Assembly: GCA_036362985.1 (NCBI GenBank)
Contig: JAYGXS010000002.1
Location: forward strand, 90,034,203-90,098,202
Direction: 5' to 3'
Length of the DNA: 64,000 nt
Origin: Ligula intestinalis
Lineage: Eukaryota > Platyhelminthes > Cestoda > Diphyllobothriidea > Diphyllobothriidae
Numbering within the stretch: the first letter of the stretch is position 1; every line of letters starts with the position of its first letter. Position numbers and translations under genes: made by a program. Positions 1 through 11,692 of the stretch are shown in pieces. The notes beneath the pieces were generated by a model, which worked only from the letters and a program-made list of their open reading frames with translations, was not told where the DNA came from and made no database searches.

Positions 1-1393
1 GTGGTGAGCCTCGCAGTTCAATAGTGGAGCGTTGGCAGTGCAAAAGCCTTCCCTGCTGTGTGGGTTCGACTTCTTCTGCGGCCACCAATTTTTCACAATT
101 GGGTCAATCGAAATAAGTAGATGTTTCAGTTGAACGCGTCTCCATTTCAGAAATAAGCCGATTATGTCTTAATAGGGTAAGAATGTTTTCTGAATAAAAA
201 ATGTACCATGTTATACAGAGAAGTAGTACCGACCAAGACAAAAGAGACTTAGATGACCATTTCTGGTCTGTTAGTCAGCGTCTGCCAGTCATACCCAACC
301 CCAGGCCTAAATTACCTGGAATTCTAACCCGGGCTGCCGGTTAATTAACGCTTAAGTAGTTCAAGGCTCTACTATTGAGTAATGGGACCGCGGTCCCATC
401 AGTTGCGGTGGGAATGACCATTTTGTCTTGCCAGTCGTTGTCGGCCAGCCATACCCAACCTCAGTTCTGGATGACTTGGGATCCGAACCGACGCTCTATC
501 ATTGAACCACAGGTCTGGAGTCCCGTCGGCAGAGATCAGGGACGTTTATTACTACAGGATGGGAATTCACCAGTCAAATTATGAGACTTGCCGACTGTGC
601 TGAGCCTCGGAGCTCAACCTCACAGGCAGTCGCACAACGACAAGTAGTTTTTGCAGGTATATAATTTATCTCCTACTTGTAAGTAATTTTTCTTGCAATA
701 GCACCACGTTATTCACTCGCACGGATAAAAAAGTAGTTATTAAAGAGAGAAGGAACAGTGGGTTGGTGCTGAAACTTCAGCATATGCGCTCATTCAGAAG
801 GTTCAGGTGGACAAGAAACTAAACATCCAAGAGTTCAGTGGAGAGGTGAACCTGCTTCGGTGACTCTTGAAAAATATCGCGCAAGTAAATAGTAAGATCT
901 TTTTAGAAACGAAGTGACCTAGCAGGTGCCTCGCAGCTTTAAAAAATGCGAGGTAGATTGACCCGTAAGTCAGGCTCTATATCTGTCACTTATCAAACAT
1001 TCCGTCGGGAATTAGTAAAGGACGCCTGTAGTAATAACCTCTCTCTTTCTCTTCAAAAATTGATAGATAAGAAACGGTGCCTGAGATGAAATGAAATTAT
1101 TCTCTTGAAGTTAGAATTCGGTCCGCTACTTCACAAATTCCTAGACTGTGCATTGGTTTTTTGACAGACTAATACTTTTCAAAATAACTGGCTTGAAAGA
1201 CCACTGGAATGCTGCTTCATTTGTTGTGCGACAAGGCTACAAGCTGATGGCTGGGTGGGACGAAACATGTGCGCGGTGTAATAAGTCATCAAAAAACGCA
1301 ATGGAAGGCCACTTTAAAAAAGATCTACAGAAGGAATAACGCAACAGGAAAATGAGCAGCTGAAATTATAGTTTTGCACGATTGATTACTAAC
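1..1393. other. Intron or flank of the USP gene, no coding sequence recognised
   Basis: This stretch lies downstream, on the minus strand, of the catalytic-cysteine exon of the USP gene. It should be intron, because a GTTAGT donor ends that exon at 1393. I looked for the next expected USP motif, a Gln-Asp-Cys/Ala-x-Glu-Phe block, on the minus strand and did not find it, so the remaining catalytic exons are probably left of the window. Around 240-310 and 395-470 there are two loosely similar stretches (a TGACCATTT block followed by CATACCCAACC) that look like old repeat copies. Confidence 0.5.
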
Positions 1394-1666
1394 CTTTGCA
1401 TTGGAGAGAGTAACAAACAGTTGCGTTAGTGTCTCATGCAGCCGTCCAAAGGACCGAGGGCTGGAGTTCTGAAGTGGCCACAAACTGTGATTTTCAACGT
1501 CATCTTTTTGAGGCGAATCCTCCGCTTTAGCAGACTCAGTAGGAGGAGAAGGAGGCCGGAACGTATTGGGTGATATCACAGCCTTACGAAAGTCCGAACA
1601 GTGATATAGGAGCTGGAGAGCAGCATTTGCATAGCACGTATTCCCTTTGTTACGAAGCCCGGGAAA
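1394..1666 (-). CDS. USP35/USP38-type ubiquitin hydrolase, catalytic-cysteine exon
   Basis: This 91-codon exon opens the peptidase C19 (USP) domain of a deubiquitinase, a thiol protease that removes ubiquitin from proteins. The Cys box is clear: GLRNKGNTCYANAALQLLYH holds the nucleophile Cys in the usual GNTCY setting. A Ser/Pro/Glu-rich insert (PPSPPTESAKAEDSPQKDD) follows. The 5' boundary is placed at an AG (1668-1667 on the minus strand) and the 3' boundary before a GTTAGT donor at 1393-1388. Both exon edges are in phase 0, matching the phase-0 end of the upstream exon at 7310, so the two join in frame and put the catalytic Cys near residue 533. The His and Asp of the triad lie outside the window. 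Acceptor choice is less certain than the Cys box: another AG lies 9 bases upstream. Confidence 0.8.
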
Positions 1667-3528
1667 CTTAGCAATCACTTTTGTTGTGTTGGACTATGAC
1701 AAGTGAATGACACAAGAGGCTAGGAAGAACATACGACCAAAAATGATCAAAATTATAAGCTATAACAAGTAGTTGTTTGTGGCAATATTTGTAGCGAGGC
1801 TAGTGCTGGTGCAAGTTAATGCTTAGCGAAAGAGGGTTTCTCTGGTGGAATGACAGTCGATACAACTGTCAATCCATCGTAAAAAGGTTGGTTATTTGTG
1901 CCGGCCTCCTAAGGCACGCGGGAACAGGTTCTTGGTGAATACATTCAGATAGGGCTGCGATCGACAGTCAGGAACGGATGAGGACTTGTTAATCGATATC
2001 GAGGGGAACCACTGGTGTCCCGAGACAACTGTTTCGATTTTCTACACTTGTTGTGGGCTAATTACAGAGCAAGGTCAACACGATTGCAATCGGAACCAAG
2101 CACCATGTCTAATGGAACAGCTAGCATATTCCTGCCTTCCACACGCGTGGTGGTGCCTATACGAACAAGGACCAGAATCCTTAAGCCTAGGACGATGAGA
2201 GATGTCATAAAGAAGCCGAGTAAATAATCATTGTGGCCTGGTCCTCAGTCCGAATAAAGATGGCATTATGCCCCAACGGTCAAAATTCCAAAACACAACA
2301 AGTAGAACGCTATTATCGCTCAAAAGCGCGTTATAATGGTGGAAACGGGTGTGAGGAAAGTCAAATTGGGATTCACCTTGCTTTCTAGGCAAGTAAAACT
2401 CAGACCGACTGGAGAATTTGAAACGCAATGGTTGATGTGGCGGAAAACCTCAACGACATTGGGGTTTTTTGCATATCACATACCTACATACTTCACTAGT
2501 TCCCCTTTCGGGTAAGATAGACGATGCGTCCTAATCACGCCGAGCACAAATTCGTTCCTGGAGCAGTAAGTTTCCCAACAGCAAGTACAAGGAACTAGCA
2601 ACACACTGCAACCAACCGGGTAAGTTGTAAAAGGTTCCGTTATTTTACTATTAAATTTGACCACCTGGAATGTCTTTATATGCAAACCCCTGGGGGAAAT
2701 GGGGTGGGCGAGGGACAGGCAAGTTGTCGACCTTACCTGAACGAGTGTCATTTCAGACAACGAATCAATCATAAAACCATAAGCATTACTTCAAGTCTTG
2801 TAATAGTAGACGGACAACGATATTGCGTGTGCCGGTACTGCAAGCTGTTGCTCCACCCCTACATGGGCAACATACGCCACCGTGGCCAGCAGAATTTGTC
2901 CACCCAACCCATGTCGAACCCGAAGTTGATTAACTCGACCGAATAATCTCCATTCTGGTAGAAATGAGACAGGAAATTATGAATACGAAAATAGACTAGA
3001 AGCTCGTTAAAGTGACACTCGGGCCATCATAAAGGTAAATGTGATTTTTGAAAATATATCGTCCAAGCAGCTAGGGGAACAACGATCTCAACTGAAGGTT
3101 AGCTGCGCAATAAGCAGGCTTCCGGGTCTGGCGAATAAGCAGTCACGGACGCAGCAGCGACAGTGTTACCAGGGCGCGGTGGGCTGAGGTCTGGCGCACC
3201 GACTGCCTTATAAAATGCCGCAAGGCCCAATGATGACAATGTGACATGGCGAGCGTAAACCGCCATTAAATAGGTTTGCTTGTCACCAACACCACTGCCT
3301 TGTGGTTAGGTTCTTGAGCCAAAGTGCTAGAGGAGACAACCTCAAACAAAGAATCCGAGCGGCCGTTGGGGACCCAGCTGTATTCAAAATTCCCAAGAAA
3401 CCTCATGATGTCTTCTTACTTTACTACGACCAACGCTACGGTGTCCGCGGGAACCGACGCGCTTCGCAACCCTTGTCCGGTGGTGCGGGTGAATAATATG
3501 CAAACTGGACTGCTAAACAAAAAAACGG

Positions 3529-4500
3529 ACTCTTGGTATTGGATGCCGGAATGTGCGAACATTTCTGGAACCTGGTACTCAAAGTCTGACAGCGCACAGT
3601 CTCCATGAATATAACGTGGATGTTTGTTACCTGTCCGAAGTCCGACTCCCCGATTCAGGTGCCCGAGAAATCAAAATCCCGGGGGTCGATTCCCATCTCA
3701 CCTTGTATCACAGTGGTCCAAGTGACTCATCTGGTAGACGCGGTGTGGCTATTGTCCTCTCGGAACAAGCCAACTCTGCACTACTGGCATGGGAACCAGT
3801 CAACGATCGAATAGCCTACGTTCGACTAAAAGGCCATTACACGAACATCTCGGTCTTATCTGTGTATGCACCTACGTCGGCGGCTGAACAGCAAGCGAAA
3901 GACAATTTCTACTCGCAGCTGCAGGAGCTAGCCGAACGACTCCCTCGCCGAGATCTGCTAATTGTTGCCGGGGACTGGAATGGCCGGACTGGGCCCGGTG
4001 ACCCGACAAACAGCCCCCTTCTTGATCTTTTTGGGCTTGGCTCTCGAACGGACAATGGTGAGAGGGTGCTGCAGTTTGCCGAACAGAACCGACTGTTGGT
4101 TACCAAAACATGCTTTCAGCATCGTCACAAACATCTATTGACTTGGTATTCGAACGATGGCCATACCGCCAGTCAGATCGATTACATTTTAGTTGGTTCA
4201 CGGTTTCACAGCTGAGTCCACGATAGCAGGTCGATTCGAGATGCCGAAATTGGTAACGTCCACGGGTATGACCATGCTCTCGTTCGCACACGCCTGAAGG
4301 TTCACCTCTCATCTGCGCCCAAACTGCCACGTGCGAGACGCCTTGATGTCGCAAAGCTCCGGCAAACCAACACTACCGAGGCTCTAAGCACAGAAATCCA
4401 GTCCCGTCTTACGACCCAGGCTGACAACGAGGGCAGTAGCAAGTGGCCATCACTGAAGACATCCATCTATCGGGCAGCTAAGAAAATTCTCGGATTCACT
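3529..4500 (+). pseudogene. RTE-like LINE endonuclease domain (broken)
   Basis: The exonuclease-endonuclease-phosphatase fold nicks target DNA for target-primed reverse transcription. Visible motifs are NVRTF near the start, the catalytic Glu in CYLSEVRLPD, VYAPTSAAEQ, the Asp-Asn block GDWNGRTGPGD and the SQIDYILV strand. The frame stops at TGA 4213-4215, and after it the remaining motif, with the His in GYDHALVRTRL, can be followed in the same frame to the TAG at 4501. The DWN and IDY motifs are intact, so decay is by nonsense rather than motif loss. The region upstream of 3529 may belong to the element but is not clearly coding. Confidence 0.8.
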
Positions 4501-4627
4501 TAGCGGCGCCGCAGTGACTGGATCAGCGAAAGAACCCTGCAGCTGTCGGCCGAGACGACTCGAGCCAGGTCCTGCCACGATGCCTCCTTCCGCCAACTTC
4601 GAAAGCTGACAGCAAAGTCGGCTAGAG

Positions 4628-6421
4628 ATGACCGGCAGAAGTACTGGTCCGAAACGGCAACTTCTATGGAGCAGGCCTCAAATGTTGATGACACTCGAAA
4701 ACCATACCAAATCATCCGCCAAGTTAGTGGTAAGCCTCCGACACTCTGTGATTCTGTCCTGGCATGAACACTTCGAGCACCTCCTCAACTTTGACGAACA
4801 ACCCATCACACCCTCCCTCTCCTCCACAGTGGAGTTTCAACTCTCTCCTGCCTACATAGTGTCGTGTGACCTCCCTTCCGAAGGCGAAGTTACCGATGCA
4901 ATGCAGAGGCTACGCAACAACAAGGCGTGCGGAGAGGACGGTATTCCTGCAGAAATCTACAAGTCCTATGTCGACACACTGGCTCCTCGGCTCCATGAGG
5001 TGATTGTACTGGCGTGGCGAGCAGAGGCCGTTCCCGATGACTGGGGCTCATGTATCCTTGTACCTGTCCACAAGAAGGGAGATAAGACAAGATGCGAGAA
5101 CTACCGTCTTATCAATGCTGCTGCGAAGATATTCGCTGTTGTCCTTCTCAGGCGCTTTCAGTCTGAACGTGACTCCAGGACACGACCCAACCAAGCCAGA
5201 TTTAGAGCTGGGAGTGGATGTGCGGATCAAATATTCGCACTGAGGCGCACTCTAGAATTCCGCCATAGCTACCAGCAACCGACGGCCGTTTTCTTCTTCG
5301 AATTTTCCGCCGCATTCGATTCCATCCATCGTGAGTCCCTGTGGCGAATAATGGAACTGGAGGGAGTGCCGACAAAACGCATTGCCATGATTTAGGCCTA
5401 CTATCGGTCTACCACCGCACGAGTCCTAGTCCACAACAATCTCTCTCAGTCGTTCGATATCCGGTCTGGTGTCGGACAGGGCTGCGTCCTTTCGCCCATT
5501 CTGTTTAACTACGTCATTAACTGGATTATCGGCAAGGCCCTACATAAAGAGGAAGGTGTTGAACTTGCACCCGGACGCCAGCTAACTGATCTCGACTACG
5601 CCGATTATATTGCGCTGTTAGCCTCAAGCTTTGGTGGTCTACAGTCGGTAGTGTCGCGGTTAAATGAGATCGCTATGTCGGTAGGCATGTCCATAAATTC
5701 CGGAAAGACGAAGTTGTTCTCGAGCTGCATCCCTGACCAGAAGAAGGCACCCTTGGTGATAAATGGCCATCAACTTGAAGAAGTAGACAGCTTTAAATAC
5801 CTCGGGGCGAGGCTGCTACTGAATGGGCAGAGCAAGGATGACACTGAATCCCGTATCGATGCTGCTCACTGGGTTTTCTCAGTCCTTCGAAAGCGCCTAT
5901 GGATCCGACGTAACATCTTCATCGCCACGAAGATTCGTGTATATCATGCATTCATCTGGTCAGTCCTGCTCTATGGATGTGAATGCTGGGCTGTGCGCGC
6001 TGAAGATGAGCGAAGACTGGAGGTCCTTGACCACCAGTGCCTGACGAAGATCCTGCGAGTTAAGTATAGCGACTTCATCTCAAATGAGACAGTCGGCATC
6101 CGCTGCGAGCGTATCACGAGGATATCTCAGGCTATTCAAGAAAGGCGACTGAGGTGGTTTGGACACGTTCTCCGTCGTCCGCCCCACGAGCTTACCTATG
6201 CTGCCCTCGACCCGGCACCGCAGCCCACATGGAAACGTCGAAGAGGAGGGCAACTTAAGACTTGGCTCTACACCGTCCGTCATGACATGGAAGCAGTTCT
6301 TGGACCTTCTATCTTCGGTCTCCGTCGCTGGAGAAATGACTGGGTGAAGCTTTCCAGATCCACTGCCACCAATCATCACGCATGGAGAGGTACTGTTCGT
6401 GACATCATTGAGGCCGGCTAG
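4628..6421 (+). pseudogene. RTE-like LINE reverse transcriptase (broken)
   Basis: The reverse transcriptase fingers and palm are recognisable: LRNNKACGEDGIPAEIY, a shortened ENYRLINAAAKIFAV, FRAGSGCADQIFALRR, AAFDSIHRESLW, SGVGQGCVLSPILFN, then the catalytic box. That box reads LDYADYIALLAS, so the second Asp of the YADD pair is Tyr, which should abolish polymerisation. A TAG at 5393-5395 splits the frame; downstream the same frame runs intact to 6421 through the C-terminal KYLGARLL, LLYGCECWAVR and RWFGHVLRRPPHEL blocks. A second copy of this family at 37.7-38.8 kb retains YADD. Confidence 0.85.
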
Positions 6422-7309
6422 ATCAGGCATGATCAAAGCCGTAACAAGTACAAGTACGTACGAAAGGTGTAATACCAGGGCTGCATTTTGCTGGCGTGGA
6501 GGGCAGTTGCAACAAACAACTATGAAAATGCAAAATACTAGTTTCAAAACGGATGTAGAGGAAGCATCATAGAATACTCATTTTCAAGTTTTTCCATCGC
6601 GTTGAGATCCTCGATTAAGTGACTGGGAATTGACTCTAAGAAAATATTGACTAAGTCTATCCACCCGGAATCTCTCAAGAAAGCGACACGGTCATTTTCT
6701 ATCGGCAAAACGAATCATCTCGTCATCAGTAGTCTTTTAGAATTGTTTGCTGTAAAAAAAGAAAATTGCCGTTACATGTTTACGCTCTGCCTAAAATGAC
6801 GAGTGTATTTTGACATGAATTTCCCGGTATTTATAATAAGCGGAGAACCAACGGCAGGCCGATGATGTATGCAAAGTATGTAAAAATAAATTAAAGCACG
6901 GCACAGGCCGGTAACGCGATCCCCTGGCGAAGTAAAACAAACTTTCTGACAAATAAAAAGAAGTTAAATGTGCACATCTGACTTCGTTTTACCTCAAATG
7001 TCCAGTGTATTCAAGCCATTGGCTGAAAACATCCAACTTTCAGGCACGGTTCACTTGCTTGGACCGAACGTAAAACTAACTTTTTGGGGCTGTACGACAA
7101 ACGTATGCTGTACTGACTGTGAGTGAGAACAATCGAATAAAACAGACTCAGTGGTAACCAAACGGATTTGGATCGAACCTGGTGAGATTAAAAAGCCTGC
7201 TTAGTAGATTAATTATGGCGGTAAGTTTGACCAAACATTTCCAGCAGGCGACAAGAATAGAAAATAAATGTAATGTAAAATATATAATACTAAAATGCAT
7301 GAGACTTAC

Positions 7310-8875
7310 ACCGGAAGTGAGCTGAAGCAGGGGTTCCTTTGTTTGGTCTGCATCTTGGAGCTTCTCCTCGGACCAGGAAGACCAAGATTTTCGGAGAACA
7401 AGGCCGGCACTAGCACCGGCTGCAACAAGATTTTCTAGCTTATAGGCTTTTAAGCAATCGTTCACAGCATGCGGTTGGGGTGGGGGAAATTTCCGGATAA
7501 CCAGATCGAACAGCTTCAATAATTTTGGGTTTTTAGCCAATCCGTCAAGCTTCCTGCGATTATCAGTGGTTACCCTTATCAGGACGCCCATTTTGCTTAA
7601 GTAAGCCACCGTGCATTCTAGCTGTTCCGGAAGGAACGAGTCTGCCATTGAAAGGATGCTGGTCAAAAAGGACGTCAAAACTTGGCAATGAGAATAAGCT
7701 TCTTCCTCGTGTCCCAATACATTTGACACAAGTAGGATTAGGGACATAATAATAATGACCGGTAATGACGGAAACCCTACGGACTTAAATATTTCCAAAC
7801 TTTTGAGCAATATAGGCAAAAGGAGTTCATTGAAAAGGTTCGGGTTGTTACAGAGAACAGCTGAGTTTTGACGTCCGAATTCTGACAAAATGCCAATAAT
7901 CCATACATCAGCGCATATGCAATTGCTCGTGCCGGACTGTAGCCACTGTGACCATGTAAGCAGCCGCAGAATTGTGGTTTTGAGGTGCTGTACGTCACGA
8001 AGACTACATGCGATAGCCTTGACACAGAACTGGATCACATATTCGTAAGTTTCTTGTTCATTTACACACATGAGCTCCAGTTCAGCTATGAGAGATGCTA
8101 ACGGTAGATAAGTAATCTGAGATGAGCGTGTCACGAAAGTCTTGAAGCACGCAACAAATTCTTTAAAATCCTCGTTATTATACATGGCCCCGGGTGAATA
8201 GACAGGTCCCATCCGCAAGAGCAAAAGCCGAGACATATTGTTGCAGATACTTGAGAACAATAGGGGATTTATTTTAGCCTCCGTGTAGAGACAATCACAT
8301 GTGGCCAAGAAGTTGATTATTGTTGGGAGTTCGTCTATGGAGAACACTGGACTTTCAGAAACAAAATCATCTGAGTTTTCCAGGAAGAGTTTAAGTGCTC
8401 GATCTAACAACTGGATCCGAGCAGTAGAAAGAGGAACACTCGAGGAAGCAACTTTAAGGAGAACATGTGGAACTTTGGACAAGGCAATGTGATCTGTCAA
8501 ACATTTCTGCAGTTCGTTCCATAAGTCATTTGAGGAGGGGACAAAAAAATCCACGATAAGATCCACCGGCAACTCCGGTATCTGCATGCACAGGAAGGTA
8601 ACCATCTCATAAGATATTGTGAAACTGTCGGCACAATAATTCTTGTCAACTAGTTCATTTTCAATTATTGCTCTTATAAGTGAACATAGTGCTGTAAATA
8701 CTCCAGAGTCCTCCTGACATTTCGGCAAGTTCGTAACTGAAGCATGCAGCACACCACAAATTTCCGAGGGTTTGCGTGCCGATGTTAGCAGCGACATCCT
8801 TACTTTGTCTAGTAAGTTGCTTTTTAGGGAGCTATCGCCGGCGAGTGACATAAGACCCCTCACAATTCGTTCCAT
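7310..8875 (-). CDS. USP35/USP38-type ubiquitin hydrolase, N-terminal exon
   Basis: This 522-codon exon encodes the long helical, HEAT/ARM-like N-terminal region that precedes the catalytic domain in USP38 and USP35. The start MERIVRGLMSL resembles the beginning of vertebrate USP38 as I recall it. I chose the ATG at 8875-8873; the codon before it is GTG and no in-frame ATG lies farther upstream. The exon ends in GGT immediately before a strong GTAAGT donor (7309-7304), in phase 0, after EEKLQDADQTKEPLLQ. Reading past the donor gives a hydrophobic tail that stops at 7148 and is intronic. The assignment to USP35/38 rather than another large USP rests on the N-terminal architecture followed by the Cys-box exon at 1394-1666 and could be wrong at subfamily level. 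Confidence 0.8.
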
Positions 8876-9480
8876 CACACAAAATTGAACGGTATGCTTG
8901 CAATTGTTTATTAATGTTTGTAAACTGACCGCCGATTACACAGCTTTGTTGGGTCTTCGTAACAGCTATTCAATCGTACTTACGCTCCCTGTAAACACCG
9001 CTAGCAAATGACATTATGTAGCCCGTCAAAATTTCAGCCTAGTAAAACCCACTTGGTGATCGTGCAACTTCCTGCTCCAGAAATGAATTCCGACAAAGAC
9101 AAGGGACATTGCACTGTTATGAGATGGCTACTTTTGCTGTTCGCGCAAAAGATAGCCAGCAATACACACCGCTAAGCTTATGTGAGTTACGGTTCGATTT
9201 TGGAAACTTTCGTCACAGATCACTCAAAAGTCGAACGTTCTACCAGCGAGACAAGAACACTTTGCTTCTAGACAAAAAAGGAAGCCTTTTCTCAGCCACC
9301 TGTTACAAACCAACTCTCAGTATCAAAATTTGTGAACCTGTCTTCCAGAGCACTCACAGCAACAGAGGAGTACGTGAAGTGACAAGCTAGCGTCGAAGTG
9401 GATTCCGCTAGAATATCATGACTGCGATCCTCGACGTCTACGAACAGCCAATCACCGATGCCGCATAGCTATTCCTTAGC
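8876..9480. other. Intergenic upstream of the USP gene, nothing recognised
   Basis: The region should contain the USP promoter and 5' UTR on the minus strand. I see no TATA box in a convincing position and no conserved coding sequence. A 93-codon open frame at 9109-9390 (plus) has no recognisable domain. Confidence 0.4.
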
Positions 9481-9489
9481 ACGGCGGTA

Positions 9490-9725
9490 AATGGCAAGCC
9501 TTTACGCATGAATACTTTCTCTGTCCACTGGCCTGACTGCTGTCAAGTCGGTACTTGGGCCCAGCTGGCTCTCCTGGCTGGTTGTGTGCTCTCAAGTCAG
9601 ATTTATTCCATCTATTCTCCAATCCTTTGTGAACGTTATATACTTTCCCTTTTACTCTTGCCTCTACCGACGTCTTCACTACTAAGTAAACATGGTATGA
9701 AGATCACAGTTGTTAGGGTTTAACT
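9490..9725 (+). repeat. Interspersed repeat R1, copy 1
   Basis: This is a copy of an unclassified repeat here called R1. It shares with copies at 43.5-43.9, 44.0-44.4 and 50.2-50.5 kb the blocks CTGGCCTGACTGCT, TCCATCTATTCT, a run like TATACTTTCCCTTTTACTCT and the closing GAAGATCACAGTTGTTAGGG followed by TTTAACTTA. It has no coding capacity and no poly(A) or obvious terminal inverted repeat. Confidence 0.65.
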
Positions 9726-9925
9726 TACTTAACCCTTGTGTGTGTCGTGATGAACGTGCTTTCAAAAGGGATGAAATGCAAACACTCTGACTCTAATTAC
9801 TTGGACTTCGTTGCCAGCTAGGAGTCTATCCTATTCACAGGAGATCTAAGTGACTATCCGAAACAGTGCTGTCCATGTCTTAAAGGATCGGTATCAGTTT
9901 TAATCTCTATCCTCCTCTCCTTTTT

Positions 9926-10226
9926 ATGAATTTAAAAACCGATGAAAATATAATCATACTTTCTACCGACAAACGAGGCTCAACTGCTATCTTGAAAAAA
10001 TCAGACTACAAGACGAAAATGTTGTCACTATTAAAAAATAGCTCAACCTATAGGCCTCTTCCCACAGACCCTAAGAAGAAACAAATTTTATCTATTGACA
10101 AAGGACTGAAACGCCTTACAGAGACGAAAGTACTCTCAGCAGATACCGCAAAATGCCTGGAACAATCTGAGGCAAACATCAAGGTCAAGGTCAAGGCGCG
10201 CATCTCATCTTTCAAAGCTAAGTAAA
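9926..10226 (+). pseudogene. Penelope-like element, 5' part of the polyprotein (PLE-A)
   Basis: The open frame carries the region N-terminal to the reverse transcriptase of Penelope-like elements: a (D)ENIIILSTDKRGSTAIL block, SDYKTKMLSLL, TYRPLPTDP. In intact elements the frame continues into a YGLPKxHK motif. Here that motif (YGLAKVNK) only reappears near 15030, after about 4.75 kb of CR1 LINE. The two parts are therefore one PLE split by insertion. The 5' end of the PLE is not resolved. Confidence 0.75.
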
Positions 10227-10471
10227 ATAGATATTTTTATCAGATTTCCTCGTTACTTGCTGAAGTAACTAGCTTAATTGTTGTTATTTATTTGTATATC
10301 TAACCCTTTAGCAACTGCACATACCGGTAGTTGTCTTTTTTACCGATAGGTCAAAATATACATTTTTATATTTGTCACCCTGCGTAGCCTCTTCGGTAAT
10401 TCAAATTTTCTGTCGCAATTTTGTGCATAACTTTGCTTAGAACATATCCTATCACTCACTTTCTATTTAAT

Positions 10472-11692
10472 ATGATACCCAAGCCACAACTGAGACGTAA
10501 ATTAACCCGGAATACCAATTCTCCTAACGATAAACCCATCTTAAGCATGAAGAAACTTGATCTTGATGCTTTAGACAACTTTAGTAAGCTTTATAACCAA
10601 TATGCTTGCCTGTTTACGGTCCTTGGTGCCATCTTTGATGGAAAGGTATCCACGCTCACTTCTCAGCAATGTGAGAAACTAGAGCCTTTCGTCAATATGG
10701 TGTCTACTGAGACCCGTGATAAGCAAAAAAGGAATTTTAATTTTCTTTTGAAAAATGCTTCAAAAGATAAACAACCAATAGATATTGCTGTTCAGTTTCT
10801 TTACTCTTGTGGCTTTAATTTTAAAGTTGCAGAAGCTAAAAGACTCTCATCCCGAAGTAAAAACCCGCCGATTCTCGTTAAACTTTTTTCAGTGATAGAA
10901 GTTGACCTTATATTCTGTCAACATGAGCGATCAGCCAACTATTTAAAGTAAAATAAACTTTACATATGCAGGGATAAAACGCCAATGGAGCGTTGGGTTT
11001 TATCTAAAGTAGCAAATGAAAACACTGGCTCCGGTTCCACAAAACCAAAAGTTTTCTCTGAGGCCGGCCCTCCCGCTCAGGTAAGCCCACATCCCTCTGG
11101 GTCAATGTCAGTTTCCCCTGATACTTCTCCCATTCACCTTACTCGTGATTCGAGTGCGATTTTAGCCTCGTCAAGTCGTTCTCCTTCTAAGCCAACCACG
11201 TCTGTGATAGCTTTAAATTCCGATAAACCTATGAACGCCCCTATTAAATCTACGTCAGTTTTCAAATTCGGCAATATGATTACCGATAATAACTCAGTAT
11301 CTAACAAAGACCCAACTGCTCAAGCTAGCGCTTTTCCTATCCCCAAATCTCATCAACATCCCCAAATAATTCAGCCAGCTTATAAAATTAACCGTTTTTC
11401 AAAACCAGTCATGCAATTTTCGAAGGCAAATTTTCCGTCAAATTTTGATATAATGCCTCAAAATCCTATATTTATGCCCCCTCCTGGTTTTCCCATGCCA
11501 CACTTCAGCCGCCCTTTCTATGGAGCCCCCTCTAATATGCCTTTCTACAATATGCACAGTTCATTTGATAATAATTACTTGACAAAATGTATACCAGGAC
11601 CAATTTGCTTTCCGCCTTTTGTTTCTCCCATGCCGTTTTCTTTTCCGCCACCAAGTTTTCCTTTTTTAGAAATACTGACGAGCGTAACCTGA
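10472..11692 (+). pseudogene. CR1-A ORF1 protein
   Basis: ORF1 proteins of CR1-like LINEs bind the element RNA. The frame runs from ATG 10472 to 11692 with a single in-frame TAA at 10949-10951, and the text reads on in the same frame afterwards (CRDKTPMERWVLSKVA). The N-terminal half has a helical stretch (LDALDNFSKLYNQYACLF) and a region ending in RLSSRSKNPPILVKL, a pattern like the RNA-recognition fold of such proteins (inference). The C-terminal third is Pro/Ser/Phe-rich with many PPxF and PMPF runs. The 3' end overlaps the start of ORF2, which is in another frame. Confidence 0.65.

Larger units (their letters stand above)
3300..6425 (+). mobile_element. RTE-like non-LTR retrotransposon, degenerate
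   Basis: This is one LINE copy with an apurinic-type endonuclease, a reverse transcriptase and the C-terminal region typical of RTE-like elements (motifs LLYGCECW and RRLRWFGHVLRRP). It sits antisense in the large USP intron. The copy is dead: the reading frame has stops at 4213-4215, 4501-4503 and 5393-5395, a deletion of roughly 60 bp near 4760 that shifts frame, and the YADD catalytic box reads YADY. The 5' boundary is approximate. The 3' end is placed just after the terminal IIEAG and stop at 6421. No target-site duplication was identified. Confidence 0.85.
1667..7309 (-). other. 5.6-kb intron of the USP gene hosting an antisense LINE
   Basis: The intron is bounded by a GTAAGT donor (7309-7304, minus strand) and an AG acceptor before 1666. 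Both flanking exons are phase 0, and the proteins on either side fit the order expected for USP38: helical N-terminal region, then Cys box. Most of the intron is an RTE-like LINE in the opposite orientation (about 3300-6421). The rest, 1667-3300 and 6430-7309, shows no convincing coding sequence. Confidence 0.7.

Noticed and set aside
1..86. tRNA gene at the left edge (GTTCAATAGTGGAGCG ... GGGTTCGAC)
   Set aside because: A- and B-box words are present, but the T-arm and anticodon arm do not pair. At best an old tRNA-derived repeat.
375..584. 69-codon open frame
   Set aside because: It begins with TTG, has no domain, and overlaps repeat-like sequence.
9109..9390. 93-codon open frame upstream of the USP gene
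   Set aside because: No start context, domain or conservation evidence; a chance frame is sufficient explanation.
9715..9722. TTAGGGTT as a telomeric repeat trace
   Set aside because: It occurs once per R1 copy as part of that repeat's 3' end; no tandem TTAGGG array exists in the window.
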